This document shows positions 19,538-28,612 of a DNA stretch of 60,348 nt, piece by piece; positions within the stretch are counted from its first letter, which is position 1; every line of letters begins with the position of its first letter. The notes beneath the pieces were generated by a model. That model saw only the letters and a list, made by a program, of their open reading frames with translations. It was not told the DNA's origin and did no database searches. The position numbers and the translations under genes are program-made. This stretch comes from DATCJY01 sp036562565. GTDB taxonomy: Bacteria > Bacteroidota > Bacteroidia > Flavobacteriales_D > Sanyastnellaceae. The stretch covers positions 1 through 60,348 of the forward strand of contig DATCJY010000057.1 of NCBI GenBank assembly GCA_036562565.1, given 5' to 3'.

Positions 19538-20539
19538 TCATTTATCGCAGCTCAACCCGGTGAGCACACGTGATTGACCAACCGTATACACCTCCCAGCC
19601 CATTGTTTCAGCTATGATGGATGCAATGGTATCGATATCATCATTATCAAAGCTCACCGTGATTCTGCAATTACCTAATTCCGCATTGCTCAATCGCAAT
19701 TCGATATCGTAAACCTCGTTGATTTGTCTGATTACCTTTTTAAGTGGTGAATTGCGGAAATTAAATTGTCGGTTGACGTATGCAGCCGGATTATCGACTT
19801 CGAAGACTTCAGGTTTCTCAAAACGTTTGCTACTCTTGATATAATATCCGAGTTCATTGGCTCTGAGACGAAGTCCATTGTCCTTCTCCGTGAACATATG
19901 CACTTCACCATCTTTCACAAATACCTCCAGGGTATCTTGCCCGTCAATATTTTTCACATTGAATGCCGTACCTATATCCAGAATCTGCACTTCATTGGCC
20001 ATCACGATAAACTGACTTTCATGAGTGCTTTCGATTTCAAAAAATGCTTCTCCTTGTAATACGGCTTTTCTGATTTTCTTTTTCGGATCCTCTGAATAGA
20101 CAACCTTCGATTGCTTGTTGAGGGTTGTGCGCGTTCCATCAGGTAGTGTTTCATTCACAACAGCATTCACCGCGTATGCTTCATAGGAAGTGCGTCCATT
20201 GGGGCTGTTCCAGATGAACAGACCTATACCAATCCCTAAGACAAACACCGCAGCAATTCGCCACCATATACGATGCTGGCTATACATCTTCACCACGGTT
20301 GGTGCTCCAAATAATTGGCTTTGCAGTTTCTTCCAAGCGGCATCAGTGTCGAATTGTTGCACCTCATGGATTTGGGCCGCCCTTGAAAGGATTGCCTGCA
20401 TCTGCTCAAAGTATTGACGGTTCTCATCAGACTCGTTGAGCCATTGCTGCAAGTCCATCTGCTCTTCATGAGAAGATTCACCGGTTAACACCTTGGCGAT
20501 TAATTCATCAATATGTTCGGGTACATAATCCACTTTCAA
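19538..20539 (-). CDS. FecR-type anti-sigma factor
   Basis: 333-residue single-pass inner-membrane regulator. The N-terminal ~80 residues are cytoplasmic ('IAKVLTGESSHEEQMDLQQW', the sigma-binding part), a TM helix spans 92-110, the periplasmic FecR domain follows ('VNETLPDGTRTTLNKQSKVV', 'GEAFFEIESTHESQFIVMAN'), and a DUF4974 module lies at the C-terminus ('FNFRNSPLKKVIRQINEVYD', 'ITVSFDNDDIDTIASIIAET'). It holds its partner sigma factor at the membrane and releases it on a signal from an outer-membrane STN protein. It starts 8 bp after the sigma gene, so the two are co-transcribed; the likely STN partner is encoded two genes downstream. Confidence 0.94.
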   Translation of the reverse strand: MKVDYVPEHIDELIAKVLTGESSHEEQMDLQQWLNESDENRQYFEQMQAILSRAAQIHEVQQFDTDAAWKKLQSQLFGAPTVVKMYSQHRIWWRIAAVFVLGIGIGLFIWNSPNGRTSYEAYAVNAVVNETLPDGTRTTLNKQSKVVYSEDPKKKIRKAVLQGEAFFEIESTHESQFIVMANEVQILDIGTAFNVKNIDGQDTLEVFVKDGEVHMFTEKDNGLRLRANELGYYIKSSKRFEKPEVFEVDNPAAYVNRQFNFRNSPLKKVIRQINEVYDIELRLSNAELGNCRITVSFDNDDIDTIASIIAETMGWEVYTVGQSRVLTGLSCDK

Positions 20540-20547
20540 TTTCCTAA

Positions 20548-21180
20548 TTATATTAATGAAATTAAAACCATTACGGAGTCAACAAGCTGACCATCAATCT
20601 GAAGCCAGATACCGGATTGGACCACCAAAGCGAGCAACGGTAAATAATCTTTGAGTTGCTCGCGCATGATTCGCAACGCCTTGCCCATTTGATTTTCAAC
20701 CGTTTTGATGGAAAGCCCCAATTTCTCGGCAATTTCAGCGTATTTCATTTCCTCAAAACGACTCATTTTGAAGATGATGGCGCATTGTTCAGGCAATTGA
20801 CTCAATGCTTGAGAAATTTTGACTTCCAGTTCCTGCGCCAAAAGAGTAGCTCCACCCTGTGAACTGTGATGCTCATTTCTTTCCAACGTATACCGGGCAT
20901 GTTCTCTTTTTACTTTTTCATGTTTCAGAACATTGAAACAGGTATTGCGCACTGCACGATAGAGGTAGCTTTTCAGCGAGGTTTCTATTTCAATTTCTTC
21001 TCGTTTTTCCCAGAATTGCACAAAAACATTTTGCACAATTTCCTCTGACTCTTCCCTCCTACCAAGGAAGCTAAATGCATAGTTACACAATGGGTTATAC
21101 CAAGTTCTAAACATGGTTTCAAAGCTGCCGCGGTCGCCCTGGCGCATGTTTTTCACAATATGTTGGTCGTCCAACTGCAT
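20548..21180 (-). CDS. ECF RNA polymerase sigma factor (FecI-like)
   Basis: Sigma-70 family ECF factor of 210 residues from the ATG at 21180; an in-frame ATG at 21204 would add 8 residues. Region 2 ('FETMFRTWYNPLCNYAFSFL', 'EEIVQNVFVQFWEKREEI') and region 4 ('ALSQLPEQCAIIFKMSRFEE', 'YAEIAEKLGLSIKTVENQMG') are intact. The C-terminus carries an unusually hydrophobic ~30-residue tail ('LPLLALVVQSGIWLQIDG...'), which could touch the membrane or FecR. It heads the fecR/GIN/STN cluster and diverges from ugd. It presumably drives its own cluster, though no distinct promoter motif could be identified in the 150-bp upstream gap. Confidence 0.94.
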   Translation of the reverse strand: MQLDDQHIVKNMRQGDRGSFETMFRTWYNPLCNYAFSFLGRREESEEIVQNVFVQFWEKREEIEIETSLKSYLYRAVRNTCFNVLKHEKVKREHARYTLERNEHHSSQGGATLLAQELEVKISQALSQLPEQCAIIFKMSRFEEMKYAEIAEKLGLSIKTVENQMGKALRIMREQLKDYLPLLALVVQSGIWLQIDGQLVDSVMVLISLI

Positions 21181-21324
21181 CGCGGCAAAAATGCACAGAA
21201 CCATGTGTTCAATTAAAATTATATTCTATTTCTCCTATAAGGACAACCCGGGAAGCTCCTCCCCCTATCCGGTAGTCATTTTTTTTAGCCGTGCCAAAAA
21301 AATAGAGATTGAGCCGCGACTGAC

Positions 21325-21332
21325 TAAATTCG
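21325..21332 (+). promoter_or_regulatory. Candidate -7 box of the nucleotide-sugar operon
   Basis: TAAATTCG, one base from TAnnTTTG, 26 bp before the ugd ATG. No convincing -33 TTTG at the proper distance. Confidence 0.35.
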
Positions 21333-21358
21333 CGCGCTTGATTAAAAATTTAGAATAA

Positions 21359-22690
21359 ATGAATATAGCGGTCGTTGGCACAGGGTATGTGGGTTTGGTT
21401 ACCGGTACTTGCTTTGCCGAAACAGGAAATAACGTTATCTGTGTGGATATTGACGCCTCCAAGGTGGAGCGCATGAAGAAAGGTGAAATTCCGATTTACG
21501 AACCTCACCTTGATGTGCTCTTTGAACGCAACATCCGCGAGAACCGCTTGCACTTCACTACCGATTTGGCCAGTGCGGTAGAACAAGCCCAAATCATCTT
21601 TCTGGCTTTGCCCACCCCTCCGGGTGAGGACGGCAGTGCTGATTTGCGCTACGTATTGGGTGTGGCCGATCAGCTGGGCAAAATGATTACCGATTACAAA
21701 ATCATCGTTGATAAAAGCACGGTTCCGGTGGGCACAGCCGAAAAAGTACGTGCAGCTGTGGCAGCCCATGCCAACACACCATTTGATGTTGTCAGCAACC
21801 CTGAATTCCTCAGAGAAGGATTCGCGGTGGATGATTTTATGAAGCCCGACCGTGTAGTCATCGGTACCACCAGCGAACGCGCACGCAAAATCATGGAAGA
21901 GCTCTACAAGCCTTTCACCCGCCAAGGGAATCCTATCATCTTCATGGATGAAAGAAGTGCCGAGCTGACCAAATATGCCGCCAATGCATTCTTGGCAACC
22001 AAGATTTCTTTCATGAATGAAATAGCCAACTTCTGCAACCTCGTGGGCGCGGATGTGGACGCAGTACGTGTGGGCATCGGAACCGATGAGCGCATCGGAA
22101 AGCGCTTCCTCTTCCCCGGTATCGGTTATGGCGGCAGTTGTTTCCCCAAAGATGTACAGGCTTTGTACCATAGCGGTATCGAAGCCCGTTATGAGTTCAA
22201 GATCCTCAAGAGCGTGATGAAGGTGAATGAACGACAAAAGACCATTCTCCTCGGCCCGATTTTGAACTATTTCGGAGGCTCATTGATGAACAAAAAAATC
22301 GCCATCTGGGGATTGGCTTTCAAACCGGATACGGATGATATCCGCGAAGCTCCTGCACTGGACATGATAGAACATTTGCTCGAGGCAGGTGCCGATATCA
22401 CGGCTTACGACCCGGAGGCCATGAAGAATGTGCAGCAACAAAAAGGATATAACATTCAATATACCGATGATCAATATGCCGCACTCGAAGGTGCTGACGC
22501 ATTATTGATTTGCACGGAATGGAGCGTATTCCGCAACCCTGATTTTGACAAGATAACCAAAGCCCTTAAGAACAAAACCATCTTTGATGGTCGCAACCTC
22601 TACGACCTTCATAAGATGAAAGAATTGGGCTTCTATTATTATAGCATCGGTAGAGAACTAATTGACCCAAATTCTCCTGCTTTAAATTAA
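21359..22690 (+). CDS. ugd: UDP-glucose 6-dehydrogenase
   Basis: Oxidises UDP-glucose to UDP-glucuronate with two NAD+. 443 residues, normal length. The Rossmann motif 'GTGYVGL' is at 7-13, 'PTPPGEDGSADL' and 'STVPVGT' are present, 'EFLREG' lies at 149-154, and the catalytic cysteine is C261 in 'GYGGSCFPKD'. The C-terminal UDP-binding domain begins with 'IAIWGLAFKPDTDDIREAPA'. First gene of the operon. The next gene starts 1 bp after the stop and uses the product UDP-glucuronate, so the pair makes UDP-xylose. Cytoplasmic. Confidence 0.96.
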   Translation: MNIAVVGTGYVGLVTGTCFAETGNNVICVDIDASKVERMKKGEIPIYEPHLDVLFERNIRENRLHFTTDLASAVEQAQIIFLALPTPPGEDGSADLRYVLGVADQLGKMITDYKIIVDKSTVPVGTAEKVRAAVAAHANTPFDVVSNPEFLREGFAVDDFMKPDRVVIGTTSERARKIMEELYKPFTRQGNPIIFMDERSAELTKYAANAFLATKISFMNEIANFCNLVGADVDAVRVGIGTDERIGKRFLFPGIGYGGSCFPKDVQALYHSGIEARYEFKILKSVMKVNERQKTILLGPILNYFGGSLMNKKIAIWGLAFKPDTDDIREAPALDMIEHLLEAGADITAYDPEAMKNVQQQKGYNIQYTDDQYAALEGADALLICTEWSVFRNPDFDKITKALKNKTIFDGRNLYDLHKMKELGFYYYSIGRELIDPNSPALN

Positions 22691-22691
22691 T

Positions 22692-23678
22692 ATGGAGCGC
22701 ATACTAATCACCGGAGCTGCCGGATTCCTCGGTTCACACCTCTGCGATCGTTTCATCAAAGAGGGGTATCATGTCATTGGCATGGACAATCTCATCACCG
22801 GTGACCTGAAGAACATCGAGCACCTCTTCCCTTTGGAGAATTTTGAGTTCTACCATCACGATGTTACCCGGTTCATCCATGTTCCCGGAAAGTTGGATTA
22901 TATCCTGCACTTCGCCTCACCTGCTAGTCCTATTGATTATCTCAAGATTCCAATTCAAACCTTGAAAGTTGGTTCACTTGGGATACACAATTGCTTGGGG
23001 CTTGCAAAAGAAAAAAAGGCTCGCCTGATGATTGCCAGTACAAGTGAAGTCTATGGTGATCCGACCGTCCATCCGCAAAAGGAAAGCTATTGGGGAAATG
23101 TGAACCCCGTTGGTCCGCGCGGTGTATATGATGAAGCCAAGCGTTTCCAAGAAGCAATGACCATGGCTTATCATACTTTCCATGGTCTTGAAACACGCAT
23201 TGTGCGCATCTTCAACACCTATGGCCCGCGCATGCGCCTCAATGATGGACGCGTGCTTCCTGCATTCATCGGCCAAGCGCTCCGTGGTGAAGATCTCACC
23301 GTGTTTGGCGATGGTTCTCAAACCCGCTCTTTCTGCTATGTAGATGACTTGGTTGAAGGCATTTACCGCTTGCTACACAGTGATTACCCATATCCTGTGA
23401 ACATCGGCAATCCGGATGAAATCACCATTAAAGAATTTGCCGAAGAGATTATCAAACTCACCGGCACCAAACAAAAAATAGTTTACAAAGATTTACCGGT
23501 AGATGATCCCAAGCAGCGCCAACCAGATATTACCCTGGCTAAAGAGCTGCTCAACTGGGAACCAAAAGTTCACCGCAGCGAAGGTTTGAAGATTACCTAT
23601 GAATACTTCAAATCACTTTCGCAGGAAGAACTGAACAAGGTAGAACATAAAAACTTCGATAAATACATCCGTTCCTGA
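22692..23678 (+). CDS. uxs: UDP-glucuronate decarboxylase (UDP-xylose synthase)
   Basis: Extended SDR enzyme of 328 residues. NAD-binding 'GAAGFLGSH' is at 8-16, and the catalytic set is S118/E119 ('ASTSEVYGDP') with Y146 and K150 ('YDEAK'). The signature 'HFASPASPIDYLKIP' and the 'GPRMRLNDGRVLP' loop mark UDP-xylose synthases rather than 4-epimerases. It converts UDP-glucuronate from the preceding Ugd to UDP-xylose, a pentose donor for surface glycans. Translationally linked to ugd (1-bp gap) and followed 8 bp later by an acetyltransferase gene. Confidence 0.93.
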   Translation: MERILITGAAGFLGSHLCDRFIKEGYHVIGMDNLITGDLKNIEHLFPLENFEFYHHDVTRFIHVPGKLDYILHFASPASPIDYLKIPIQTLKVGSLGIHNCLGLAKEKKARLMIASTSEVYGDPTVHPQKESYWGNVNPVGPRGVYDEAKRFQEAMTMAYHTFHGLETRIVRIFNTYGPRMRLNDGRVLPAFIGQALRGEDLTVFGDGSQTRSFCYVDDLVEGIYRLLHSDYPYPVNIGNPDEITIKEFAEEIIKLTGTKQKIVYKDLPVDDPKQRQPDITLAKELLNWEPKVHRSEGLKITYEYFKSLSQEELNKVEHKNFDKYIRS

Positions 23679-23686
23679 AGACCGAT

Positions 23687-24262
23687 ATGAGCTACTACGC
23701 ACACGAGACAGCAGTTATTGATGAGGGATGCCAGATTGGTGAAGGAACCAAAATCTGGCACTTCTGCCACATCATGCCCAACAGCGTGATTGGCAAGAAC
23801 TGCAACCTCGGACAAAATGTAGTGGTATCCCCTTTTGTCAAGTTGGGCAACAATGTGAAGGTACAGAACAATGTCTCCATCTACACAGGTGTGGAATGCG
23901 AAGATGATGTTTTCCTTGGGCCTTCCTGTGTGTTCACCAATGTGATTAATCCACGCAGTACAATTGAACGCAAATCGGAATTCAAAAAGACGTATGTGCG
24001 CAAAGGTGCAAGCATTGGAGCCAATGCCACCATTATTTGCGGAAATGAAATAGGACAATTTGCATTGATTGGAGCCGGTGCGGTGGTTACCAAACCTGTT
24101 GCAGAGTTTGCTCTTGTGGTGGGCAATCCTGCCCAACAAATCGGTTGGGTATCCAAAGCCGGTCACCGCTTGGACTTTACCAAGGATAATATTGCAATTT
24201 GTCCTGAAGGAAAAGAAAAATATGAATTAATTGATGGCGTAGTGACCATCATTACCGAATAA
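23687..24262 (+). CDS. Hexapeptide-repeat N-acetyltransferase (WbpD/WlbB-like)
   Basis: 191-residue left-handed beta-helix acyltransferase. Hexapeptide turns run from 'AVIDEGCQIGEGTKIWHFCH' to 'IGANATIICGNEIGQFALIG', ending with 'GNPAQQIGWVSKAG'. This is the pattern of UDP-2-acetamido-3-amino-2,3-dideoxyglucuronate N-acetyltransferases, which acetylate the 3-amino group of a uronic diaminosugar. The matching oxidase and aminotransferase (WbpB/WbpE) are not in this window, so the exact substrate is inferred. It lies between uxs and a UDP-aminosugar dehydrogenase in one operon, which fits a uronic aminosugar pathway. Confidence 0.88.
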   Translation: MSYYAHETAVIDEGCQIGEGTKIWHFCHIMPNSVIGKNCNLGQNVVVSPFVKLGNNVKVQNNVSIYTGVECEDDVFLGPSCVFTNVINPRSTIERKSEFKKTYVRKGASIGANATIICGNEIGQFALIGAGAVVTKPVAEFALVVGNPAQQIGWVSKAGHRLDFTKDNIAICPEGKEKYELIDGVVTIITE

Positions 24263-24284
24263 ATACTTATTAGAATATCATTCG

Positions 24285-25583
24285 ATGATTTACGACCAAA
24301 TCGTTAAGAAAGAAGCCAAAATTGGTGTTATAGGATTAGGATATGTAGGGCTGCCTATCGCATTGGAGTTTGCACGTTCTGCCCAAGTGGTGGGTTTTGA
24401 CATCAATAAGAAACGCATTGAAATGATGCGCAATCATATTGACCCATCCAATGAACTTGACAGCAGCGCGTTTGAAGGTTGTGATATCCACTTCACAAGC
24501 GACATCGAAGACCTCAGAGATGTGCGATTCTTCATTGTGGCAGTGCCCACACCTATCAACAGCAATAACCTTCCCGATTTGGAACCGGTACTCTCTGCTT
24601 CTCGCACCGTTGGCAGTGTGTTGAAGAAAGGCGATTATGTGGTTTATGAATCCACCGTGTACCCGGGATGTACCGAAGACGATTGCGTTCCCATTCTGGA
24701 GGAGCTCTCCGGATTGAAAATAGCCCAAGATTTCAAAGTGGGCTACTCACCTGAGCGTATCAATCCCGGTGATAAAAACCACACCATCCGCACCATTAAA
24801 AAGGTAGTGAGTGGATGCGATGCCGAATCTTTGGACCAAATTGCCAAAATCTATGAGCTTGTTGTGGATGCCGGTACACATCGCGCTGCAAGCATCAAAG
24901 TTGCCGAAGCTTGTAAAATCATTGAGAACACCCAACGCGATGTAAACATTGCGCTAATCAATGAGTTCTCCATGATTCTCAATAAAATGAACATCAACAC
25001 CTATGACGTGTTGGAAAGTGCAGGAACCAAATGGAATTTTCTCAAGTTCACACCCGGTTTGGTGGGCGGACACTGCATCAGCGTTGACCCCTATTACCTC
25101 GTTTATAAAGCAAAGAAACTTGGCTATGACAGCCGTGTCATCAGTGGGGCTCGCTTTGTGAATGACCACATGGGGGAGCACATCGGAAAAGAAACCGTGA
25201 AGCGCATCATTGAATCCGGACGCAACGCTCTGGGTGCACGTGTATTGGTGATGGGAGCTACCTTCAAAGAAAACGTAAGCGATGTGCGCAACTCCAAAAT
25301 TGTCGATGTTGTTCGTGAAATTGAATCCTTCAGTGTGAAGGTGGATGTCATTGACCCACACGCCAGCAGTGACGAACTCAAGCACGAATATGGTCTTGAG
25401 CTCATCACCGAGCCGATGAAGAACACTTATGACGCCATCGTGATAGGTGTTTCACACAATGAATATTGCAATTTGAGCGAAGATTATTTCAAATCCTTAG
25501 CAAAAGATGGAGTAGCTACCATTATTGATGTAAAAGGTTTGTATCGCGGAAAAATTAAAGACTTGCCGTATTGGAGTCTTTAA
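24285..25583 (+). CDS. Nucleotide sugar dehydrogenase, VipA/TviB type
   Basis: 432-residue UDP-N-acetylhexosamine 6-dehydrogenase related to TviB and WbpO. The NAD motif 'GLGYVGLP' is at 17-24, followed by 'VPTPINSNNLPDL', 'ESTVYPGCTED', 'GYSPERINPGDK', and the catalytic C264 in 'GGHCISVDPYY'. The product is a UDP-N-acetylhexosaminuronate. It is clearly distinct from the Ugd three genes upstream (different substrate loop and C-terminal domain), so the operon makes two kinds of uronic acid donor. It could feed the WbpD-like enzyme before it if the substrate is UDP-GlcNAc. The next gene follows after 10 bp. Confidence 0.92.
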   Translation: MIYDQIVKKEAKIGVIGLGYVGLPIALEFARSAQVVGFDINKKRIEMMRNHIDPSNELDSSAFEGCDIHFTSDIEDLRDVRFFIVAVPTPINSNNLPDLEPVLSASRTVGSVLKKGDYVVYESTVYPGCTEDDCVPILEELSGLKIAQDFKVGYSPERINPGDKNHTIRTIKKVVSGCDAESLDQIAKIYELVVDAGTHRAASIKVAEACKIIENTQRDVNIALINEFSMILNKMNINTYDVLESAGTKWNFLKFTPGLVGGHCISVDPYYLVYKAKKLGYDSRVISGARFVNDHMGEHIGKETVKRIIESGRNALGARVLVMGATFKENVSDVRNSKIVDVVREIESFSVKVDVIDPHASSDELKHEYGLELITEPMKNTYDAIVIGVSHNEYCNLSEDYFKSLAKDGVATIIDVKGLYRGKIKDLPYWSL

Positions 25584-25593
25584 AATCAACACC

Positions 25594-27495
25594 ATGAAAA
25601 AACTAACACTTGCTGTTGCTGCTTTACTTGCCGGCAACTTGCTTCTTTCCCAAACTGACTCTCTTCAAGAGAGAATGAAGTTCAACACCCAACTACCGGA
25701 GGTGCAATACACCTCCGAGAAACGCCTCTCTGGAACAAGCTTTGGATTGCAAGCGCGCAACTCCACGGTCATCAGTTCAGAGATGATAGCACAACTACCG
25801 GTAACAACCGTGCAGGAAGTGCTGCAGTATATCACCGGTGTGGACCTTAGACAACGCGGCCCAATGGGTGGACAAGCTGACCTGACTATCATGGGCTCTA
25901 CGTTTGAACAAGTGCTTGTACTGGTAAATGGTATACCGATGCGCGACCCGCAAACCGGTCACAACCAAATGAACCTTCCGGTGAGCATCCAGCAAATTGA
26001 ACGCATTGAGGTGATGATGGGAAGTGCATCCCGCATTTACGGAGCCAATGCCATGGCTGGCGCCATCAACATTATCACCAAAGAACCGGGTAAGGAAACG
26101 GTTTATGTCCAAGCATACGCAGGAAGCAACTTCCAAAGCGATACCTCCACGCACAAGGATTATTACCTCACTGGCGGCCAGGCTTCACTTGGTTTCAACA
26201 CCGGTAAATCAGGACATCAGCTGGACATCAGCTTCATCGAAACAAACGGCTACAAATACAACAGCCAAAACTCTCAGCAACGCCTCAATTACACTGGAAG
26301 CATCGGCATCGGTCAAGGAAAACTCGATGTTTTTGCCGGTGGTGTCATGAATGATTTCGGTGCGAATAATTTCTATGCAGCTCCTGGAGACAAGGAAGCA
26401 GTAGAAACCATTCACACACTTTTCGGTGGGCTGAAGTATGTGCAAACGCTTGGCAAATGGACTTTGCGTCCAATAGTCTATACGCGATATAACTACGATG
26501 ATTACATCTACACAAGACTCAAACCTGAAGTGTATCGCAACAAGCACTACACCACTGCAGGCGGTGCCGAGTTTCATGCACGAAGAACCAACTCCTTCGG
26601 TGCTTTGGGACTAGGTATTGAAAGCCGTGTGGAATACATCAACAGTTCCAACCTAGGTGAACACCAAAGAAATTTGTATGCACTCTATGCCGACCAACGT
26701 TTTCAAATAGATGAGCGCGTACAATTCACCGTGGGAGCCAATATGCAATACAGCTCCGATTACGGTTGGAAATTTTATCCCGGTGTAGAATTCAGCGCGT
26801 TGCTTCATCCTAGCCTCACAGCTTATGCTAACTCCGGCTTGTCCAACCGCTTGCCTACTTATACCGATTTATATTATACTGACAATCGCGCCAATATCGG
26901 CAATGCTGAATTGAAACCCGAAAGCGCCATCAACCTAGAAGGTGGATTGAAATGGAGCCGAAACGGCTGGTATGCACACGCCAGTGGATTTGCCAGACAA
27001 TCACATGATTTCATTGACTTTGTAAGAGCAGACGATACACTGATGTGGCAACCGCAAAACTTCAGCAATGTGCTCGTGCGCGGTGTGGATATCAGAGCTC
27101 AATACACCATGCGTGAAAGAGGTACCGCTTTCGATTTAAGTTCATTCAGTGCAGGCATCACTTATCTCGATGCGCAATATGATGCCGGCAATTTGCTGAG
27201 CAAGTATGCTCTGGAGCACCTGCGCTGGCAAATGATTGGAAGGGTGACTTTGAAAACGACCAACTACTTCAGCCATACCATTACTGGTCGTTATGTTGAG
27301 CGTTTCCAAGCGCAGGAGTTCGGTTTGCTTGATTATCGCCTGCGTTTCCATCATAAGCACTTTGGCGCTTATTTCGATATTACTAATATCTTCGACCGCT
27401 CCTACATCGAAAGTGGTGTAGTGGAAATGCCGGGACGCTGGTTTAGACTCGGAGTCGAATTCAAACTGTTGTCCCGCAAAGACCATCAGAACTAA
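25594..27495 (+). CDS. TonB-dependent receptor (BtuB-like size) inside the sugar operon
   Basis: 633-residue outer-membrane receptor. The signal peptide is 'MKKLTLAVAALLAGNLLLSQ'. There is no regulatory N-domain. The plug lies at ~35-165 with 'TTVQEVLQYITGVDLRQRG', 'LVLVNGIPMRDPQTGHNQMN' and 'RIYGANAMAGAINIITKEPG', followed by a 22-strand-type barrel with 'NRLPTYTDLYY' and a C-terminal 'FRLGVEFKL'. Such short receptors usually import vitamin B12 or metal chelates. It is tightly packed between tviB-like (10 bp) and rfbB (13 bp), an odd place for a transporter; it may import a sugar-related ligand or just share the promoter. Confidence 0.9.
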   Translation: MKKLTLAVAALLAGNLLLSQTDSLQERMKFNTQLPEVQYTSEKRLSGTSFGLQARNSTVISSEMIAQLPVTTVQEVLQYITGVDLRQRGPMGGQADLTIMGSTFEQVLVLVNGIPMRDPQTGHNQMNLPVSIQQIERIEVMMGSASRIYGANAMAGAINIITKEPGKETVYVQAYAGSNFQSDTSTHKDYYLTGGQASLGFNTGKSGHQLDISFIETNGYKYNSQNSQQRLNYTGSIGIGQGKLDVFAGGVMNDFGANNFYAAPGDKEAVETIHTLFGGLKYVQTLGKWTLRPIVYTRYNYDDYIYTRLKPEVYRNKHYTTAGGAEFHARRTNSFGALGLGIESRVEYINSSNLGEHQRNLYALYADQRFQIDERVQFTVGANMQYSSDYGWKFYPGVEFSALLHPSLTAYANSGLSNRLPTYTDLYYTDNRANIGNAELKPESAINLEGGLKWSRNGWYAHASGFARQSHDFIDFVRADDTLMWQPQNFSNVLVRGVDIRAQYTMRERGTAFDLSSFSAGITYLDAQYDAGNLLSKYALEHLRWQMIGRVTLKTTNYFSHTITGRYVERFQAQEFGLLDYRLRFHHKHFGAYFDITNIFDRSYIESGVVEMPGRWFRLGVEFKLLSRKDHQN

Positions 27496-27508
27496 GAGAC
27501 CCATTGCA

Positions 27509-28558
27509 ATGAAAATTCTTATCACAGGTGGTGCAGGATTCATCGGTTCTCATGTTGTGAGAAGATTTGTGAATACCTACCCCACTTATCAAATATTCAA
27601 CCTGGATAAACTGACGTATGCGGGTAATCTTTCCAACCTGAAAGACGTGGAAAATGCCCCAAACTATACGTTTATCAAAGGGGATATCAATGACAAACCG
27701 TTTTTGTTGGATTTGTTTGAAAAGCATCAATTTGATGGTGTGATACACCTTGCAGCCGAAAGCCACGTGGACCGCAGTATTTCCGGTCCGGATGCATTTA
27801 TTCAAACCAATGTAATGGGCACCACTAACTTGCTCAATGCAGCTCTCAATTGTTGGAAAGACAATTTTGATGGTAAGCGCTTCTATCACATCAGTACTGA
27901 TGAAGTATTCGGCTCGCTTGGTGCAGAGGGCAAATTCAATGAGCAAACACCCTACGACCCTCGCAGCCCTTACAGCGCTTCCAAGGCGGCCAGCGACCAC
28001 ATTGTGCGCGCATTTCATCACACCTATCGATTACCGGTCGTGGTATCTAACTGCAGCAACAACTACGGCAGTCACCACTTCCCAGAGAAATTGATTCCCC
28101 TTATCATCAACAACATTCGTCATAACAAACCGCTACCTGTTTACGGCAAAGGTGAAAATGTGCGCGATTGGCTTTGGGTGGAAGATCACGCACGCGCTAT
28201 CGATTTAATCTTTCATAAAGGAAAGAATGGTGAGACCTATTGCATTGGCGGTAACAACGAATGGAAAAACATCGATGTGGTGCGACTTATCTGCCGCCTG
28301 ATGGATGAAAAACTCGGCAGACCTGCAGGTACCAATGAACAGCTCATTACATTCGTTACCGACCGTCCCGGCCATGATGCACGATATGCAATCGATGCCA
28401 GCAAACTCAAACGCGAACTTGGTTGGGAACCTTCTCAGCCATTTGAAGAATTGTTGAGCCGCACAATTGATTGGTATTTGGAAAATGAAGCTTGGTTGAA
28501 AGAAGTAACTTCAGGTGAATACATGAATTACTACGAAAACCAATACTCAAACAGATAA
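27509..28558 (+). CDS. rfbB: dTDP-glucose 4,6-dehydratase
   Basis: 349-residue extended SDR. 'GGAGFIGSH' at 7-15 binds NAD; the catalytic residues are T130, D131, E132 ('HISTDEVFGSLG') and Y155/K159 ('YSASKAA'). 'LTYAGN', 'AAESHVDRSI' and 'CSNNYGSHHFPEKLIP' are RmlB signatures. It makes dTDP-4-keto-6-deoxyglucose, the entry point for rhamnose and other deoxysugars. rmlA, rmlC and rmlD are not nearby, so the branch taken is unknown. Part of the same rightward operon. Confidence 0.95.
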   Translation: MKILITGGAGFIGSHVVRRFVNTYPTYQIFNLDKLTYAGNLSNLKDVENAPNYTFIKGDINDKPFLLDLFEKHQFDGVIHLAAESHVDRSISGPDAFIQTNVMGTTNLLNAALNCWKDNFDGKRFYHISTDEVFGSLGAEGKFNEQTPYDPRSPYSASKAASDHIVRAFHHTYRLPVVVSNCSNNYGSHHFPEKLIPLIINNIRHNKPLPVYGKGENVRDWLWVEDHARAIDLIFHKGKNGETYCIGGNNEWKNIDVVRLICRLMDEKLGRPAGTNEQLITFVTDRPGHDARYAIDASKLKRELGWEPSQPFEELLSRTIDWYLENEAWLKEVTSGEYMNYYENQYSNR

Positions 28559-28612
28559 GAACACGAAATTTGCCAGCTCATTCAGTTGAATGACGGATAG
28601 CAACAAATCGAT

